Position numbers and translations under genes: made by a program
The notes under the pieces: model-generated
Seen by the model: only the letters and a program-made list of their open reading frames with translations
The model's database searches: none
Told to the model about the DNA's origin: nothing
In this document: positions 31,481-39,834 of the stretch, in pieces
Layout of the letters: each line of letters starts with the position of its first letter
How positions within the stretch are numbered: position 1 is the stretch's first letter
Assembly (NCBI GenBank): GCA_964544055.1
Contig: CAZJAA010000021.1
Location: forward strand, 1 to 55,625
Reading direction: 5' to 3'
DNA: 55,625 nucleotides
From: SIG299 sp964544055
Lineage (GTDB): Bacteria; Bacillota; Clostridia; Lachnospirales; Lachnospiraceae

Positions 31481-32362
31481 CTAGTAGCATGCACTTTCTG
31501 TGCGAACCGACGGCATATGCAGACATACTGCTTCATTTTCTGCCAAATTACTCACTCTTTTTTGCCATGCAGAGCCATCGTTATCATAGCATATCGTAAT
31601 ATTGTCATTTGAAAGCAGTTTCTGCAATGGTGCAAACGCACAGGCAAGCTTTAATATCTGCCCATCCATTTCATAAACAGCAATTTTTGCTTCAGGCTTC
31701 AGCTTTGCAAGCTCCTCTACATGATAACCAAGCCCAAAGCCCTTGAGCAGGTATACATCTGCATCCTGTTTGGCAAAACTTTCTGCCAGCAGAAAAGCCT
31801 CCGAGGACACTTTATGATTGGAATGTAGATAAATGGAACCTCTGTCCGTGCGGACAGCCACTGTCATCAGTCCACAGGAGGTTACTTCCACACGATACCC
31901 CTGTTCCAGCAGTTCTTCCGGATTTAACGGCGACATAAAAAGCTTCTCCGGCTGTTCTGTTCCACCCTCTTCCAGCTTTTTCACCATCCATATGCTCTGC
32001 TTTTGAAACATATCTTCCGTGAAAAACACGGCATCCTCTTTTTCCATAATCAGTTCCTGTACATTGCAGAGCAACGTACTAAGCTGTAATTCCAGCAAAT
32101 CCGCCAGCAGTATATAGTCTTCCGCACGGCTGGCTTCGACAATGCCTTCTAACATTTCCATCAGAGAATCCGCAGAAACCAGTTCAAAATATTCCTTTTC
32201 TCCAATAATTCCATCAATGACAAGCTTCATTTTTGCCGAAACCTCCGGCATAAATTCCAGTGCAACAGAATATTGCTGTCTGCGAAAATATAAAACTGCC
32301 TTATCTGCAATTGCCAACAGCTCCACATTCGTCTGAAACAATTTTCTTATCTTTTCCTTCAT
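31481..32362 (-). CDS. MAF/DUF115-like protein, probable flagellin-modification factor
   Basis: The 293-aa product has an all-helical N-terminal half (residues 1-130, ADKAVLYFRRQQYSVALEFM) and a Rossmann-like C-terminal part with VYLLKGFGLGYHVEELAKL and AKIAVYEMDGQILKLA, which is the nucleotide-sugar-type motif of the MAF/DUF115 flagellin glycosyltransferases and 6-hydroxymethylpterin pyrophosphokinase-like proteins. It is shorter than full MAF proteins (over 600 aa), so it may be a partner rather than a full transferase. It follows the GT2 gene (27-bp gap) at the end of the flaG-fliD unit, which favours a role in decorating flagellin or another secreted flagellar protein. The ATG follows GGGAGGGGTG. 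Confidence 0.65.
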   Translation of the reverse strand: MKEKIRKLFQTNVELLAIADKAVLYFRRQQYSVALEFMPEVSAKMKLVIDGIIGEKEYFELVSADSLMEMLEGIVEASRAEDYILLADLLELQLSTLLCNVQELIMEKEDAVFFTEDMFQKQSIWMVKKLEEGGTEQPEKLFMSPLNPEELLEQGYRVEVTSCGLMTVAVRTDRGSIYLHSNHKVSSEAFLLAESFAKQDADVYLLKGFGLGYHVEELAKLKPEAKIAVYEMDGQILKLACAFAPLQKLLSNDNITICYDNDGSAWQKRVSNLAENEAVCLHMPSVRTESACY

Positions 32363-32389
32363 CCCTGAACACCCCTCCCGGCAAGGTTC

Positions 32390-33406
32390 TTACGTTTCCT
32401 GCTCTATGATAATTTCATACTGTGAAGCTTCTTCCTTTTTTCCCTGCTTTTTTAAAATACGAACTGCCTGTTTTAATGCTGCACTTCCTCCATAGGATAT
32501 GCAGACATAGCATTCCGTTTCAAATGCCGCACGTTTATACCAGAAAACAGCCTCCTCCGGCTGCTTTTTCTGCTCATAATATTCTCCCAGCAGAAAGCAA
32601 AGTTCTGCCGCCGGTTCCCGGTTTCCGGAGCTTTCCATCAAACAAAGAGAGAGCAGCTGCTCCCATTCTGCATACAGTGCATATTTTTTTGCCAGTACAC
32701 AGGCTGCCTCCATTCTTGCTTCCTGCGAAATTTCTTCCTGCTGCAACCGTTTAAAAAACCAGCCAGCAGCTGCTTGAAAGTCTTCTGCCGCGCCGGAAAT
32801 ATAAAGTTCCTTGGCATACATGCTGTATAACCGCTCCGAAAGAAATCCCGTTTTTCTCAATTCCCGCTGAAACGCCTCAAAATCCCTTGCAGAATGCATT
32901 GTCTGCGGCAGATGCATAATTTCTATTTCACTGTCATAAACGACCGGCTTCAAGGCAACCGTTTCATGTATCGGATCCATCCACCGAAAGCTTCTGAGCC
33001 GTTTAAACAGCTTTGGACGCAACTCTTTTGTGTAATTATAAACCATATTGCGATCCTCAGGATTTACATATACCATCTGGACAATTTCTATTTCCGGCAG
33101 AAGCACCTGTTTTAACTGTAAAAACTTCTGCCGATCTGTTTCATTTAAAACTTCGTCCGCATCTGCAGAATAAATATAATCCATGCTTGCCTTGGAAAAA
33201 GCAAAATTTCTTGCTGCTGCGAAATCATCTACCCACGCAAAATCATAAATATTGCCGGTATACCGTGCTGCAATTTCTTTCGTATGGTCAGATGAGCCGG
33301 TGTCCACAATAATAATTTCTTCAGCAATTCCTTTTAAAGAATCCAGACATCTTGCAAGAACTGCTTCTTCATTTTTTACAATCATACAAACGCTTATCGT
33401 AACCAT
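32390..33406 (-). CDS. GT2 glycosyltransferase with C-terminal repeats
   Basis: The 338-aa product starts with VTISVCMIVKNEEAVLARCL, the nucleotide-binding start of GT-A (family 2, SunS/TPR type) transferases. It continues with EEIIIVDTGSSDHT and YIYSADADE, the DxD metal site near residue 88. After about residue 190 come helical TPR-like repeats (for example CFLLGEYYEQKKQPEEAVFWYKRAA), a layout seen in protein glycosyltransferases. The start at 33406 follows AAGGAGTCAT. The frame runs 30 codons into the leader repeat upstream, which should not be counted. The placement after the flagellar cap genes suggests glycosylation of flagellin or the Ig-like protein. Confidence 0.85.
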   Translation of the reverse strand: MVTISVCMIVKNEEAVLARCLDSLKGIAEEIIIVDTGSSDHTKEIAARYTGNIYDFAWVDDFAAARNFAFSKASMDYIYSADADEVLNETDRQKFLQLKQVLLPEIEIVQMVYVNPEDRNMVYNYTKELRPKLFKRLRSFRWMDPIHETVALKPVVYDSEIEIMHLPQTMHSARDFEAFQRELRKTGFLSERLYSMYAKELYISGAAEDFQAAAGWFFKRLQQEEISQEARMEAACVLAKKYALYAEWEQLLSLCLMESSGNREPAAELCFLLGEYYEQKKQPEEAVFWYKRAAFETECYVCISYGGSAALKQAVRILKKQGKKEEASQYEIIIEQET

Positions 33407-33515
33407 ATGACTCCTTATTCCGGAGAACGCTTTTTCATTTGAGAAAGCGCACCGGAAATTCGCATAAGCGTTTTCCGGTGTCGCATCCATGCTCATTTCT
33501 GAGTTTTATTACGGT
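33407..33515 (-). repeat. Interspersed leader element before the GT2 gene
   Basis: On the minus strand the blocks are GGATGCGACACCGGAAAACG, CGAATTTCCGGTGCGC, TTTCTCAAATGAAAAAGCG and GTTCTCCGGAATAAGGAG, then the start codon. ACCGGAAA pairs with TTTCCGGT to make a hairpin, and GAGAAAGCG-like arms make a second. The element includes the end of the preceding secreted-protein gene (stop at 33509). The layout is the same as before dnaE. Confidence 0.7.
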
Positions 33516-35233
33516 TCTCCTGTTGTGCCGCCACTCGCCGGTGCAACATATTTTACCGGACCCTTGTAATCACTGTACATGATAATTTCTTTGGTTACAC
33601 CACCAACGGAAACGTTATTTGTAATTCTGACGCGGATATAGTGCTGTGCGTCCTCATTTGTCAGTTCGTAGGATGACTTTGTAGCACCCGCAATATCCTC
33701 CCATTGCGGCTCCTCGGCTTTCACGTCCTTGCAACGCTGCCACTGGAAAGACAAACCAGAATCTGTCAATACAAGATTCGTGCTTACCTGCGCCTCTACC
33801 GTCTGCCCGGCAGCCATCGTAGTTGCTGTCATACCGGCATAAGTAAGTTCATTATATTCCATCGGACCATAAATTTTGTAAGCAGACGGAAGCTGACCGT
33901 TTTCACCGGCAATTCGGTATACCAGATAAGAGCCCTTTGGCACCTTTTTATTGGAAATCTTTAACGTTTTTCCACCCTTGATACTCGTCCACTTCATGCC
34001 GGAAAGGTCAATATCCTCCGGATCGGTAGTTGCTTTCCATTCTTCCGCAGTAATGACACCGACCTGATATTTATATTCCGAGCTGTTTTCCACAACAATA
34101 CCACCGGTATTGGTTTTGGAATCGCCATAGGAAAATGCAAGTGCGTCCCCAGCGGCAATTACTGTATTCTCCGGTGCATACGGAATAATTACTTTTGCAA
34201 CCTTAGATGCTGCTTTCCGGCTTGTTCCGGATTCACGCACATACAGCACAATACCCTCGTCTGTAAATTCAAACTTGTCTGCAAAATCCTTTTTCAGATT
34301 TGCCATTCCCATTGGTGTGTTTGCTTTAAATCCATCTGCTGCGCATTTTAAAATTTCCTGTATCAGCAGACTGGTAACTCTCTGGTTTGTATAAATGGTT
34401 TCTATGGCATCCTCACGTTCCGGTTCTTCCACCAGATAAACTTCTTCTCCGAATTTTTTATTATACTCCGGAATTAAAATCCAGGTATCCTTATCAAACG
34501 AAAATTCCATGCCATTTTTGACATTCACCGTCATGGTATCCGGATTTGCCTGAACCACAGGTGCGGAAGCCAGCTTAGAAACTGTAATTTTTGCTATAGA
34601 ACTGGCTCTGCTGTCATTTTCATTTGCAATAATCCGAAACTGCAAATCAATGCCGCGGATGTTCATTTCTCTTAAATCCAGTTCATCAAATTCTCGCCAG
34701 ACACCATCCTCACCTTTCCGCCACTCAATAGAATTCAGATGAGTATATGCCCTGTCACGTCCATCTTCCTTGCGCGAAAAGATAAAATACCCGGTATCCT
34801 CTGAAAAATTATCAAAATATTGGTATTCCTCCTTCCATTCTTGTGCATCCGTAATGTCCGTTGTCAGCAAGGTGCCTGTAAATTCTACTTTAAAATCTTC
34901 CTGCCAGGTAATGTCCACCGACGTTACCTCGGTATTTACGTCACCGCACAAATACAGACGCACGGTTTTTTTCTGGTTAATCCAGGAAATATCAAAAACT
35001 GCCTTTTCGTCTCTTACTTCACAGACATCCCATTTGGAAATATCCTTATTGTAAGATTCTGTAAAATAAATAACCGCATCTTCGTCCGTTTCTATTGTGA
35101 TTGTCTCATTGATATAGTTAATCTGTATATTGTCTGCCGGAATCGCTGAAGCCGAAACAGTCAGCTTCATTGCTCCCGCAGCCATCCCGATAAGCATAAG
35201 CACAAATATTGCAAGTTTTCCTGTTCTTTTCAT
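33509..35233 (-). CDS. Secreted Ig-like domain protein in the flagellar operon
   Basis: The 574-aa product has a signal peptide (MKRTGKLAIFVLMLIGM, cleavage probably near Ala-Ser-Ala at about residue 30) and no LPxTG or membrane anchor at the C terminus. The mature part is beta-rich and looks like several Ig-like or bacterial-adhesin repeats (ITVSKLASAPVVQANPDTM, AKVIIPYAPENTVIAAGD, and a C-terminal FQWQRCKDVKAEEPQWEDI followed by TKSSYELTNEDAQHYIRVRI, the Ig-like YxC-type domain). The ATG at 35233 follows AAGGAGA. It lies between the fliT-like gene and the GT2 gene, so it may be a surface or filament-associated partner that is glycosylated. Sec export contrasts with type III export of its neighbours. 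Confidence 0.75.
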   Translation of the reverse strand: MKRTGKLAIFVLMLIGMAAGAMKLTVSASAIPADNIQINYINETITIETDEDAVIYFTESYNKDISKWDVCEVRDEKAVFDISWINQKKTVRLYLCGDVNTEVTSVDITWQEDFKVEFTGTLLTTDITDAQEWKEEYQYFDNFSEDTGYFIFSRKEDGRDRAYTHLNSIEWRKGEDGVWREFDELDLREMNIRGIDLQFRIIANENDSRASSIAKITVSKLASAPVVQANPDTMTVNVKNGMEFSFDKDTWILIPEYNKKFGEEVYLVEEPEREDAIETIYTNQRVTSLLIQEILKCAADGFKANTPMGMANLKKDFADKFEFTDEGIVLYVRESGTSRKAASKVAKVIIPYAPENTVIAAGDALAFSYGDSKTNTGGIVVENSSEYKYQVGVITAEEWKATTDPEDIDLSGMKWTSIKGGKTLKISNKKVPKGSYLVYRIAGENGQLPSAYKIYGPMEYNELTYAGMTATTMAAGQTVEAQVSTNLVLTDSGLSFQWQRCKDVKAEEPQWEDIAGATKSSYELTNEDAQHYIRVRITNNVSVGGVTKEIIMYSDYKGPVKYVAPASGGTTGEP

Positions 35234-35324
35234 GAGAATCTCCTTTTCCAAGTGGCCATGCCGCAAAGCTTTGTTCTGCCGGCACAGCTATTTATGATGC
35301 TCCTGCGCAAATAACCAGCAATTC

Positions 35325-35813
35325 TTACTGCTTTTTATCCATAAAATAAGATGCTCCCGTCTGCATTCCAATCATATTTTTGTAATACTTGTCTGCGGTC
35401 TGCCTACTTACTTTAAACTGCCGGATATTTTGCTTTTTTCCCTGCAGCTTTGCTTCCAGTGCCGTCTTGTTTTTATTTTCCAACGCCGTGAGCTTTACGC
35501 CCAGGTCGGTAACACTGGAAATCAGTTTCTGCATGGTGAGAATCTGTTCCTTGTACTGCTCTTTATTTTCTTTCATTTCCTCTGCCACACGGTTATAAAG
35601 CGACTGAAAACCACTGTCTGTTTCTTCCAGTTTTCGTAGATTTCCATTCTTTTTTTCTACCAGCAGAGAAAATTCTGCCTCCTTAAATTCTTCTTCCTGC
35701 AGGAGTTTTTCCTGCTCCAGCGTAAGAGTTAAAAGCTTATTTAAATGAACTTCCTTTTTTTCCAACACATCAATCATCATCCGAAGATAAGTCATGCCCT
35801 TTGCATCTGCCAT
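35325..35813 (-). CDS. FliT-like flagellar export chaperone
   Basis: The 162-aa product is almost wholly helical and charged, with FliT/FlgN-like heptads (DVLEKKEVHLNKLLTLTLEQ, LLQEEEFKEAEFSLLVEKKN). It lacks a signal peptide. The position directly after fliS is where fliT lies in many bacteria, and its likely job is to hold FliD or another late substrate before export. FliT families are too diverged for certainty; FlgN fold is the alternative. The ATG at 35813 follows GGGAAGGATG; an ATG three codons upstream would sit too close to that site. Confidence 0.65.
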   Translation of the reverse strand: MADAKGMTYLRMMIDVLEKKEVHLNKLLTLTLEQEKLLQEEEFKEAEFSLLVEKKNGNLRKLEETDSGFQSLYNRVAEEMKENKEQYKEQILTMQKLISSVTDLGVKLTALENKNKTALEAKLQGKKQNIRQFKVSRQTADKYYKNMIGMQTGASYFMDKKQ

Positions 35814-35854
35814 AAATAACATCCTTCCCGATTAAAATTCATGTATGTATAATA

Positions 35855-35883
35855 GGGCTGCCGCAGTTTTCCTGCAGCAGCCC
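35855..35883 (-). other. Intercistronic hairpin between fliS and the fliT-like gene
   Basis: GGGCTGCTGCAG pairs with CTGCGGCAGCCC (one G-U) around a 5-nt loop on the minus strand. No T-run follows, so it may act in mRNA processing or differential expression rather than termination. Confidence 0.6.
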
Positions 35884-35901
35884 GCAAAGCATCCTGTCTG
35901 A

Positions 35902-36285
35902 CTAACGTACATACATATGATTCTGTTTCATAAGCTCTTTCCAAAGGTCTCTCATTTCACGAATCTGATCCAATGCCTGATTTAACAATTCCGCTTCTTT
36001 TTTGATGTTCGCCTGAATTAACAGATTGCTGACGTATTCATATACCACATCAAAATCCTTAGCCGTCGGATACTTAAAATCAAGGGTTGCACGAAGCTCT
36101 GTAATGATATTCTGCACCTTGATGATGTTATTGCTTACTTTTTCGTAATCTCCGGTTTCAAATCCAAGAATACCAATGTTACAGAATTTAATTGCACCCT
36201 CGTATAACATTAAGGTGAGTTCTGCAGGAGAAGCTGTATTGACCTTTGTTCCCTGATAATATGCTGCTGCATTGTTAAGAGCCAT
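35902..36285 (-). CDS. fliS: Flagellar export chaperone FliS
   Basis: FliS binds unpolymerised flagellin in the cytoplasm and delivers it for export. The 127-aa product begins MALNNAAAYYQGTKVNTASP and continues with AELTLMLYEGAIKF, the canonical FliS start, followed by four helices and an acidic DLWKEL end. The ATG at 36285 follows TTGGAGGTACATAAC. It is 28 bp downstream of fliD. In other Firmicutes FliS, FliW and CsrA form one control circuit on flagellin; all three genes are present here, while the flagellin gene itself lies outside the window. Confidence 0.96.
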   Translation of the reverse strand: MALNNAAAYYQGTKVNTASPAELTLMLYEGAIKFCNIGILGFETGDYEKVSNNIIKVQNIITELRATLDFKYPTAKDFDVVYEYVSNLLIQANIKKEAELLNQALDQIREMRDLWKELMKQNHMYVR

Positions 36286-36313
36286 GTTATGTACCTCCAA
36301 AACGTATTATATT

Positions 36314-38842
36314 TTACTGTGTATTTGTTCCTAATAAGGATGCCAGCGAATTTGACTGACTCTGTAATTTGCTTAAAGCTGTTTCCATTGCTGTAAACTG
36401 CTTATAGTACTTATCTTCTAAATCCTTAATCCGGTCTTCCATTGTTTCGAGGTCGTCTTCATAGTCCTCTAATAAAGAGCTGTACTGCTTATCATTGTAG
36501 AACGTTAAGGCACTGCTGATTTCAGTCTTTGCACACTTTTCCGTCATCGTTTCATACAGCTTACCAAAGATGTTTGTCAGAACATCCATTACTTGATCCG
36601 GGTCATCTTCCAGTGCGGTTTTTAAACGGTCGGTGTATGTTGCATACGTTGCATCATCCGTATCACCGTAGATGTGAAGCTTACCGTTTTCAGTGTAATT
36701 ACCGGTTACAATGCCAAACGAAGAAAGCGAATAGATTTTTCCGGTTTCTTCATCCGTATAAGAAGAAGCAAGTGCTGTTCTCATGCTGGTCAGCAGGCTT
36801 CCAAGTGTACTGTCACGGCGTAACAGGGAACCCTTGATTTTGCCTTCCCAATTTTCAATTTCTTCTTCGGTCATGGCTTCCTTTTGCTCGGAAGTCAGCG
36901 GATCATAACCCCTTGCCGAAGCAGCACCATATAAGTCATTCATTTCTTCTATTAACTTATTATACTCTGTTAATGCTTCTTTTACAAGCTCATAAGTGGA
37001 ATCACTGTCCTTACCTACGGTAATCTGGATATTGTCATATTCCTTGGTATCCTTGTTATAGGTTGTGGAAACAAGGTTTAATGTAATGCCGTTTACGGTA
37101 AAGTTATTTGAAGTTTCTTCCATGGTAGCACCATCTAAAACAAATTCTGCATTGGCTGCCGCTACAACTGCCATGCCGTTTGCTCCGCCGTCAGAAATTG
37201 CTTTCCCTGTAACTTCGCCAAGACCAAGTGCTGCAATTCCACCATTGGAAGCCGTCGTTCCATTTGTGCCTGCCGTTGTCAGCAATGCATCTACAGCGGC
37301 TTTGGTGTCATCCGGTGTTGTAGTATCGGCTGCAATCAACGCTTCGGTTTTTTCTGCTACCTTTGTATCGTAGGTTTCTTTCTGGTCGGCTTTTACCAGT
37401 GCCACCATTTCTGCGGTAACGTCTGCAGCAAGTGTTGCACCACTTGCTGTCTTGCTTGCCTGATAAGCAGACTCATAAGTAGCTCCTACCGTAGTAATTG
37501 TTGTACCGGATTCATCGGTTACGGTATATTCTGCTTCCCATGTATTTTTAACCGCATATGCCTCTTTTAATGCAGCAGCCGTTGCTGCATCAATTGTGCC
37601 TGCTTCTTGTAAATCACCAATCTTGCTTTCTAAATCTGCGATTTTTTCCGGTGTATCTGCAATCAGATTGTCTTGCGAATCCTTTGCGGTTGCAAAAGTT
37701 GTTGCCGTTTCTGCATATTTTTCAGGATTTACAAAATCAAGCGTTGCATAAGTTTTTCCGGATTCCTTTGTAAAATCTGCCTTTGCAATTGCAGAAGAAC
37801 CGGCAGCCTTTGCGGTTGCTTCATTTTTTTCTGTTATATTCTGCGTTGCCGTGTTGAGGAGTTCTTCAAACGTGCGCATATTGGAGCCATAAGAAACGGC
37901 CTCCGTTGGTTTGCCTTCTGCTGTAAGCAGAGCATCCTCAATTTCTTTGTCAGCGTCCTTTGCTGCCTGCTTTGCCGAAGCATCTGCCAGACGCTTTTCC
38001 TGTGTTTTTACTGCTGCATCCTTTACTGTTGTGATGGCATCATAAACCGCTTTCTGGGTTTTATTTGATTCATCATAATCCGCAGATAATACTTTGTTGA
38101 TAACATCCGTATTCTGACGCAATGTTGTCATTGCATTGTCATATGCTGTTTTTTCGGTTGCGGATAATGCGGAAGCATCCACGGACTTTGTAAGAGAGTC
38201 AAATGCCGTTGCGGTATCTGCACTCAGCTGGGAAGTCGTAATCGTAAATGCATCGTCTTTACCACTCTGGGAAGAACTGATAAAGAAACGCTGCTGTGTT
38301 GTATCAAAGCTTGCCGTCAGACCGGAACTTTTGCACGCATTCAGGAAGTCATTTACCGTTGTGTTTTCGGTTACTTCCAGTTTGGTGACCTTTTCATTGT
38401 CTGCACCGGTATTTCCTGTAATGGTTATGATGGTACCTGCTTTAACGCCCGCACCCATTTCGGTCAGCTTGCTGTTTTTATTGTAAGTGTCTGCTTTTCC
38501 AAGCTTTGCACCTGTTACATATTGGGAGCTTGCAAGGCTCTTAATCTGTAGGTTGTGTGTTCCTACTGCTGCGGAAGAACCTGCCTTTGCGGTTACCTTG
38601 CTTTCGTCAGAGCTTTTTGCTGTTCTTGTCATGTAAGAGCTCTGCAAACGAAGCTTGGATGCATACTTGGTGTAAAAAGAATAAATTTTTGTATTCAGTG
38701 AAGACCACGCTTCGGTTGTCCACTTGTTTAATGTAATTTTGTTTTCAATTTTTGTTGCTTTGGTTTGCTGTGCGGATACCATTGCCTTGACGATGCTATC
38801 CGTATCCAGACCGGAAATCATACCAGATAATCCAATGCCCAT
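36314..38842 (-). CDS. fliD: Flagellar hook-associated protein 2 (filament cap)
   Basis: FliD forms the cap that folds flagellin at the filament tip. The 842-aa product has the conserved N terminus (GIGLSGMISGLDTDSIVKAM, then KATKIENKITLN) and the conserved C terminus with coiled-coil LEDYEDDLETMEDRIKDLED and QFTAMETALSKLQSQSNSLAS. It is about 200-350 residues longer than common FliD proteins (about 480-680). The excess lies in the middle, roughly residues 235-560, which is rich in Ala, Thr, Asp and Lys (TEKTAYDNAMTTLRQNTD, AKQAAKDADKEIEDALLTAE) and has few hydrophobics. The ATG at 38842 follows GTGAGGAAAAT. A perfect hairpin and a candidate CsrA site lie in the leader. Confidence 0.94.
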   Translation of the reverse strand: MGIGLSGMISGLDTDSIVKAMVSAQQTKATKIENKITLNKWTTEAWSSLNTKIYSFYTKYASKLRLQSSYMTRTAKSSDESKVTAKAGSSAAVGTHNLQIKSLASSQYVTGAKLGKADTYNKNSKLTEMGAGVKAGTIITITGNTGADNEKVTKLEVTENTTVNDFLNACKSSGLTASFDTTQQRFFISSSQSGKDDAFTITTSQLSADTATAFDSLTKSVDASALSATEKTAYDNAMTTLRQNTDVINKVLSADYDESNKTQKAVYDAITTVKDAAVKTQEKRLADASAKQAAKDADKEIEDALLTAEGKPTEAVSYGSNMRTFEELLNTATQNITEKNEATAKAAGSSAIAKADFTKESGKTYATLDFVNPEKYAETATTFATAKDSQDNLIADTPEKIADLESKIGDLQEAGTIDAATAAALKEAYAVKNTWEAEYTVTDESGTTITTVGATYESAYQASKTASGATLAADVTAEMVALVKADQKETYDTKVAEKTEALIAADTTTPDDTKAAVDALLTTAGTNGTTASNGGIAALGLGEVTGKAISDGGANGMAVVAAANAEFVLDGATMEETSNNFTVNGITLNLVSTTYNKDTKEYDNIQITVGKDSDSTYELVKEALTEYNKLIEEMNDLYGAASARGYDPLTSEQKEAMTEEEIENWEGKIKGSLLRRDSTLGSLLTSMRTALASSYTDEETGKIYSLSSFGIVTGNYTENGKLHIYGDTDDATYATYTDRLKTALEDDPDQVMDVLTNIFGKLYETMTEKCAKTEISSALTFYNDKQYSSLLEDYEDDLETMEDRIKDLEDKYYKQFTAMETALSKLQSQSNSLASLLGTNTQ

Positions 38843-38897
38843 ATTTTCCTCACCTTCCGCCGGAACCAAGTCCGGCTATCTTCCTTGATTTTTAGTT

Positions 38898-38909
38898 ACA
38901 TCCCTGTGT
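38898..38909 (-). promoter_or_regulatory. Candidate CsrA-binding site in the fliD leader
   Basis: The minus strand reads ACACAGGGATGT, which matches the CsrA consensus RUACARGGAUGU at 11 of 12 positions. It lies 55 bp before the fliD start, one base after the perfect hairpin at 38911-38952. A second GGA (CAAGGAAGA) follows about 15 bases later. csrA itself is encoded in the adjacent unit, so control is plausible. Confidence 0.5.
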
Positions 38910-38910
38910 T

Positions 38911-38952
38911 TATCGGTTACCGTTTGCCTTTTGCACGCTCCGGTAACCGATA
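38911..38952 (-). other. Perfect 12-bp hairpin between flaG and fliD
   Basis: TATCGGTTACCG and CGGTAACCGATA are exact inverted copies around an 18-nt loop. No T-run follows on the minus strand, so it is not a standard terminator. It begins 14 bp after the flaG stop. Confidence 0.8.
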
Positions 38953-38966
38953 TCTTTTGTTTTGGT

Positions 38967-39407
38967 TCAGCGTTTTTCATCTACCATCAGACCGGCAAAT
39001 TCCCAAATTTTTGACAACATATCCAGCGTTTCTTCTGCCGGAATTTCTTTAATCGTTTCATTTGTCGACTGGTCAATTACTTTGATTGAAATGCGGTTGG
39101 TGTCTTCATGATAAGAAAATTCGCATCTTGTTTTGCTTGGAACAATTTTCTGGTTTACCTTATCCACCGCATCCTTGATTTTGCTGGAAACTGTTTCTTC
39201 TTTTTTCTGAGCTTCTGCCGCAGTCGGCTTCATTTCTGCGGATACTGTACCGTTTGCCCTGACTGTTTGTGCGGAAGCTGTTGCTTTCTTTGCAGATTCC
39301 TGCCTTTCTGCTGCTTTTACCTGTGTCTGTGGTGCCTTTGTTACGTTTTTTACCACGTCAGTATACGTTATACTGTTTCCGGCTGCACTAATTGATTCTA
39401 ATGCCAT
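38967..39407 (-). CDS. flaG: FlaG family flagellar protein
   Basis: FlaG proteins affect filament length and often precede fliD. The 146-aa product has a variable Ala/Lys/Thr-rich N-terminal half and the conserved C-terminal domain CEFSYHEDTNRISIKVID, then ETIKEIPAEETLDMLSKI. The start at 39407 (MALESISAAG) follows AAGGTGGAACAA; an in-frame GTG three codons upstream is less well placed. It is the first gene behind a sigma-28 promoter. Confidence 0.9.
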   Translation of the reverse strand: MALESISAAGNSITYTDVVKNVTKAPQTQVKAAERQESAKKATASAQTVRANGTVSAEMKPTAAEAQKKEETVSSKIKDAVDKVNQKIVPSKTRCEFSYHEDTNRISIKVIDQSTNETIKEIPAEETLDMLSKIWEFAGLMVDEKR

Positions 39408-39529
39408 TTGTTCCACCTTGCCTTTCCATGACCCAAACAGGTGATATGATGCTGATACACCATTGTTTCTACTGCAATTTTGTTACGGTTCACTTCTGTT
39501 GCGTTCCAATAACTAATTTCTTATTTATT

Positions 39530-39557
39530 ATATCGGTTGTTTTTTCACATTCCTTAA
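39530..39557 (-). promoter_or_regulatory. Sigma-28 promoter of the flaG-fliD unit
   Basis: The minus strand reads TAAG, 15 bp, ACCGATAT, close to the SigD consensus TAAA-N15-GCCGATAW with one change in each box. It is placed about 125 bp before flaG, just after the csrA terminator. Confidence 0.8.
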
Positions 39558-39568
39558 CAGTTTATTTG

Positions 39569-39605
39569 TAAAAAAAAGAGAGCTTTTACAGCCCTCTCTT
39601 TTAAA
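39569..39605 (-). terminator. Terminator after csrA
   Basis: On the minus strand AAAAGAGAG and CTCTCTTTT form the stem around a short loop, with a T8 run. It closes the flgM-to-csrA unit. Confidence 0.85.
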
Positions 39606-39611
39606 TACTTT

Positions 39612-39830
39612 TTAAAACACCTTTTTTAAATCTTCAATGGAAGCACCTCCGGCTACTGCCTCTTTATTTGCTTCCTGAATTTGAACATAAATTTCTTTGC
39701 GGTAAATCGGAACAGATTTTGGTGCATTAATGCCGAGCTTCACCTGATCACCCTTTACTTCGAGGATGGTGATTTCCACATCATGTCCGACCACAATGGA
39801 TTCATTTGCCTTTCTGGACAATGCTAACAT
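39612..39830 (-). CDS. csrA: Carbon storage / translational regulator CsrA
   Basis: CsrA is a small RNA-binding dimer; in Firmicutes it represses flagellin translation and is neutralised by FliW. The 72-aa product has MLALSRKANESIVVGHDVEI, the RNA-contact Arg6-like RKANE, and the VKLGINAPKSVPIYRKEIY segment with the GxxAP loop. It starts 4 bp after the fliW stop with AAAGGGGTG as ribosome binding site. The adjacency of flgL-fliW-csrA is the canonical Firmicute arrangement. Confidence 0.97.
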   Translation of the reverse strand: MLALSRKANESIVVGHDVEITILEVKGDQVKLGINAPKSVPIYRKEIYVQIQEANKEAVAGGASIEDLKKVF

Positions 39831-39834
39831 CGGC

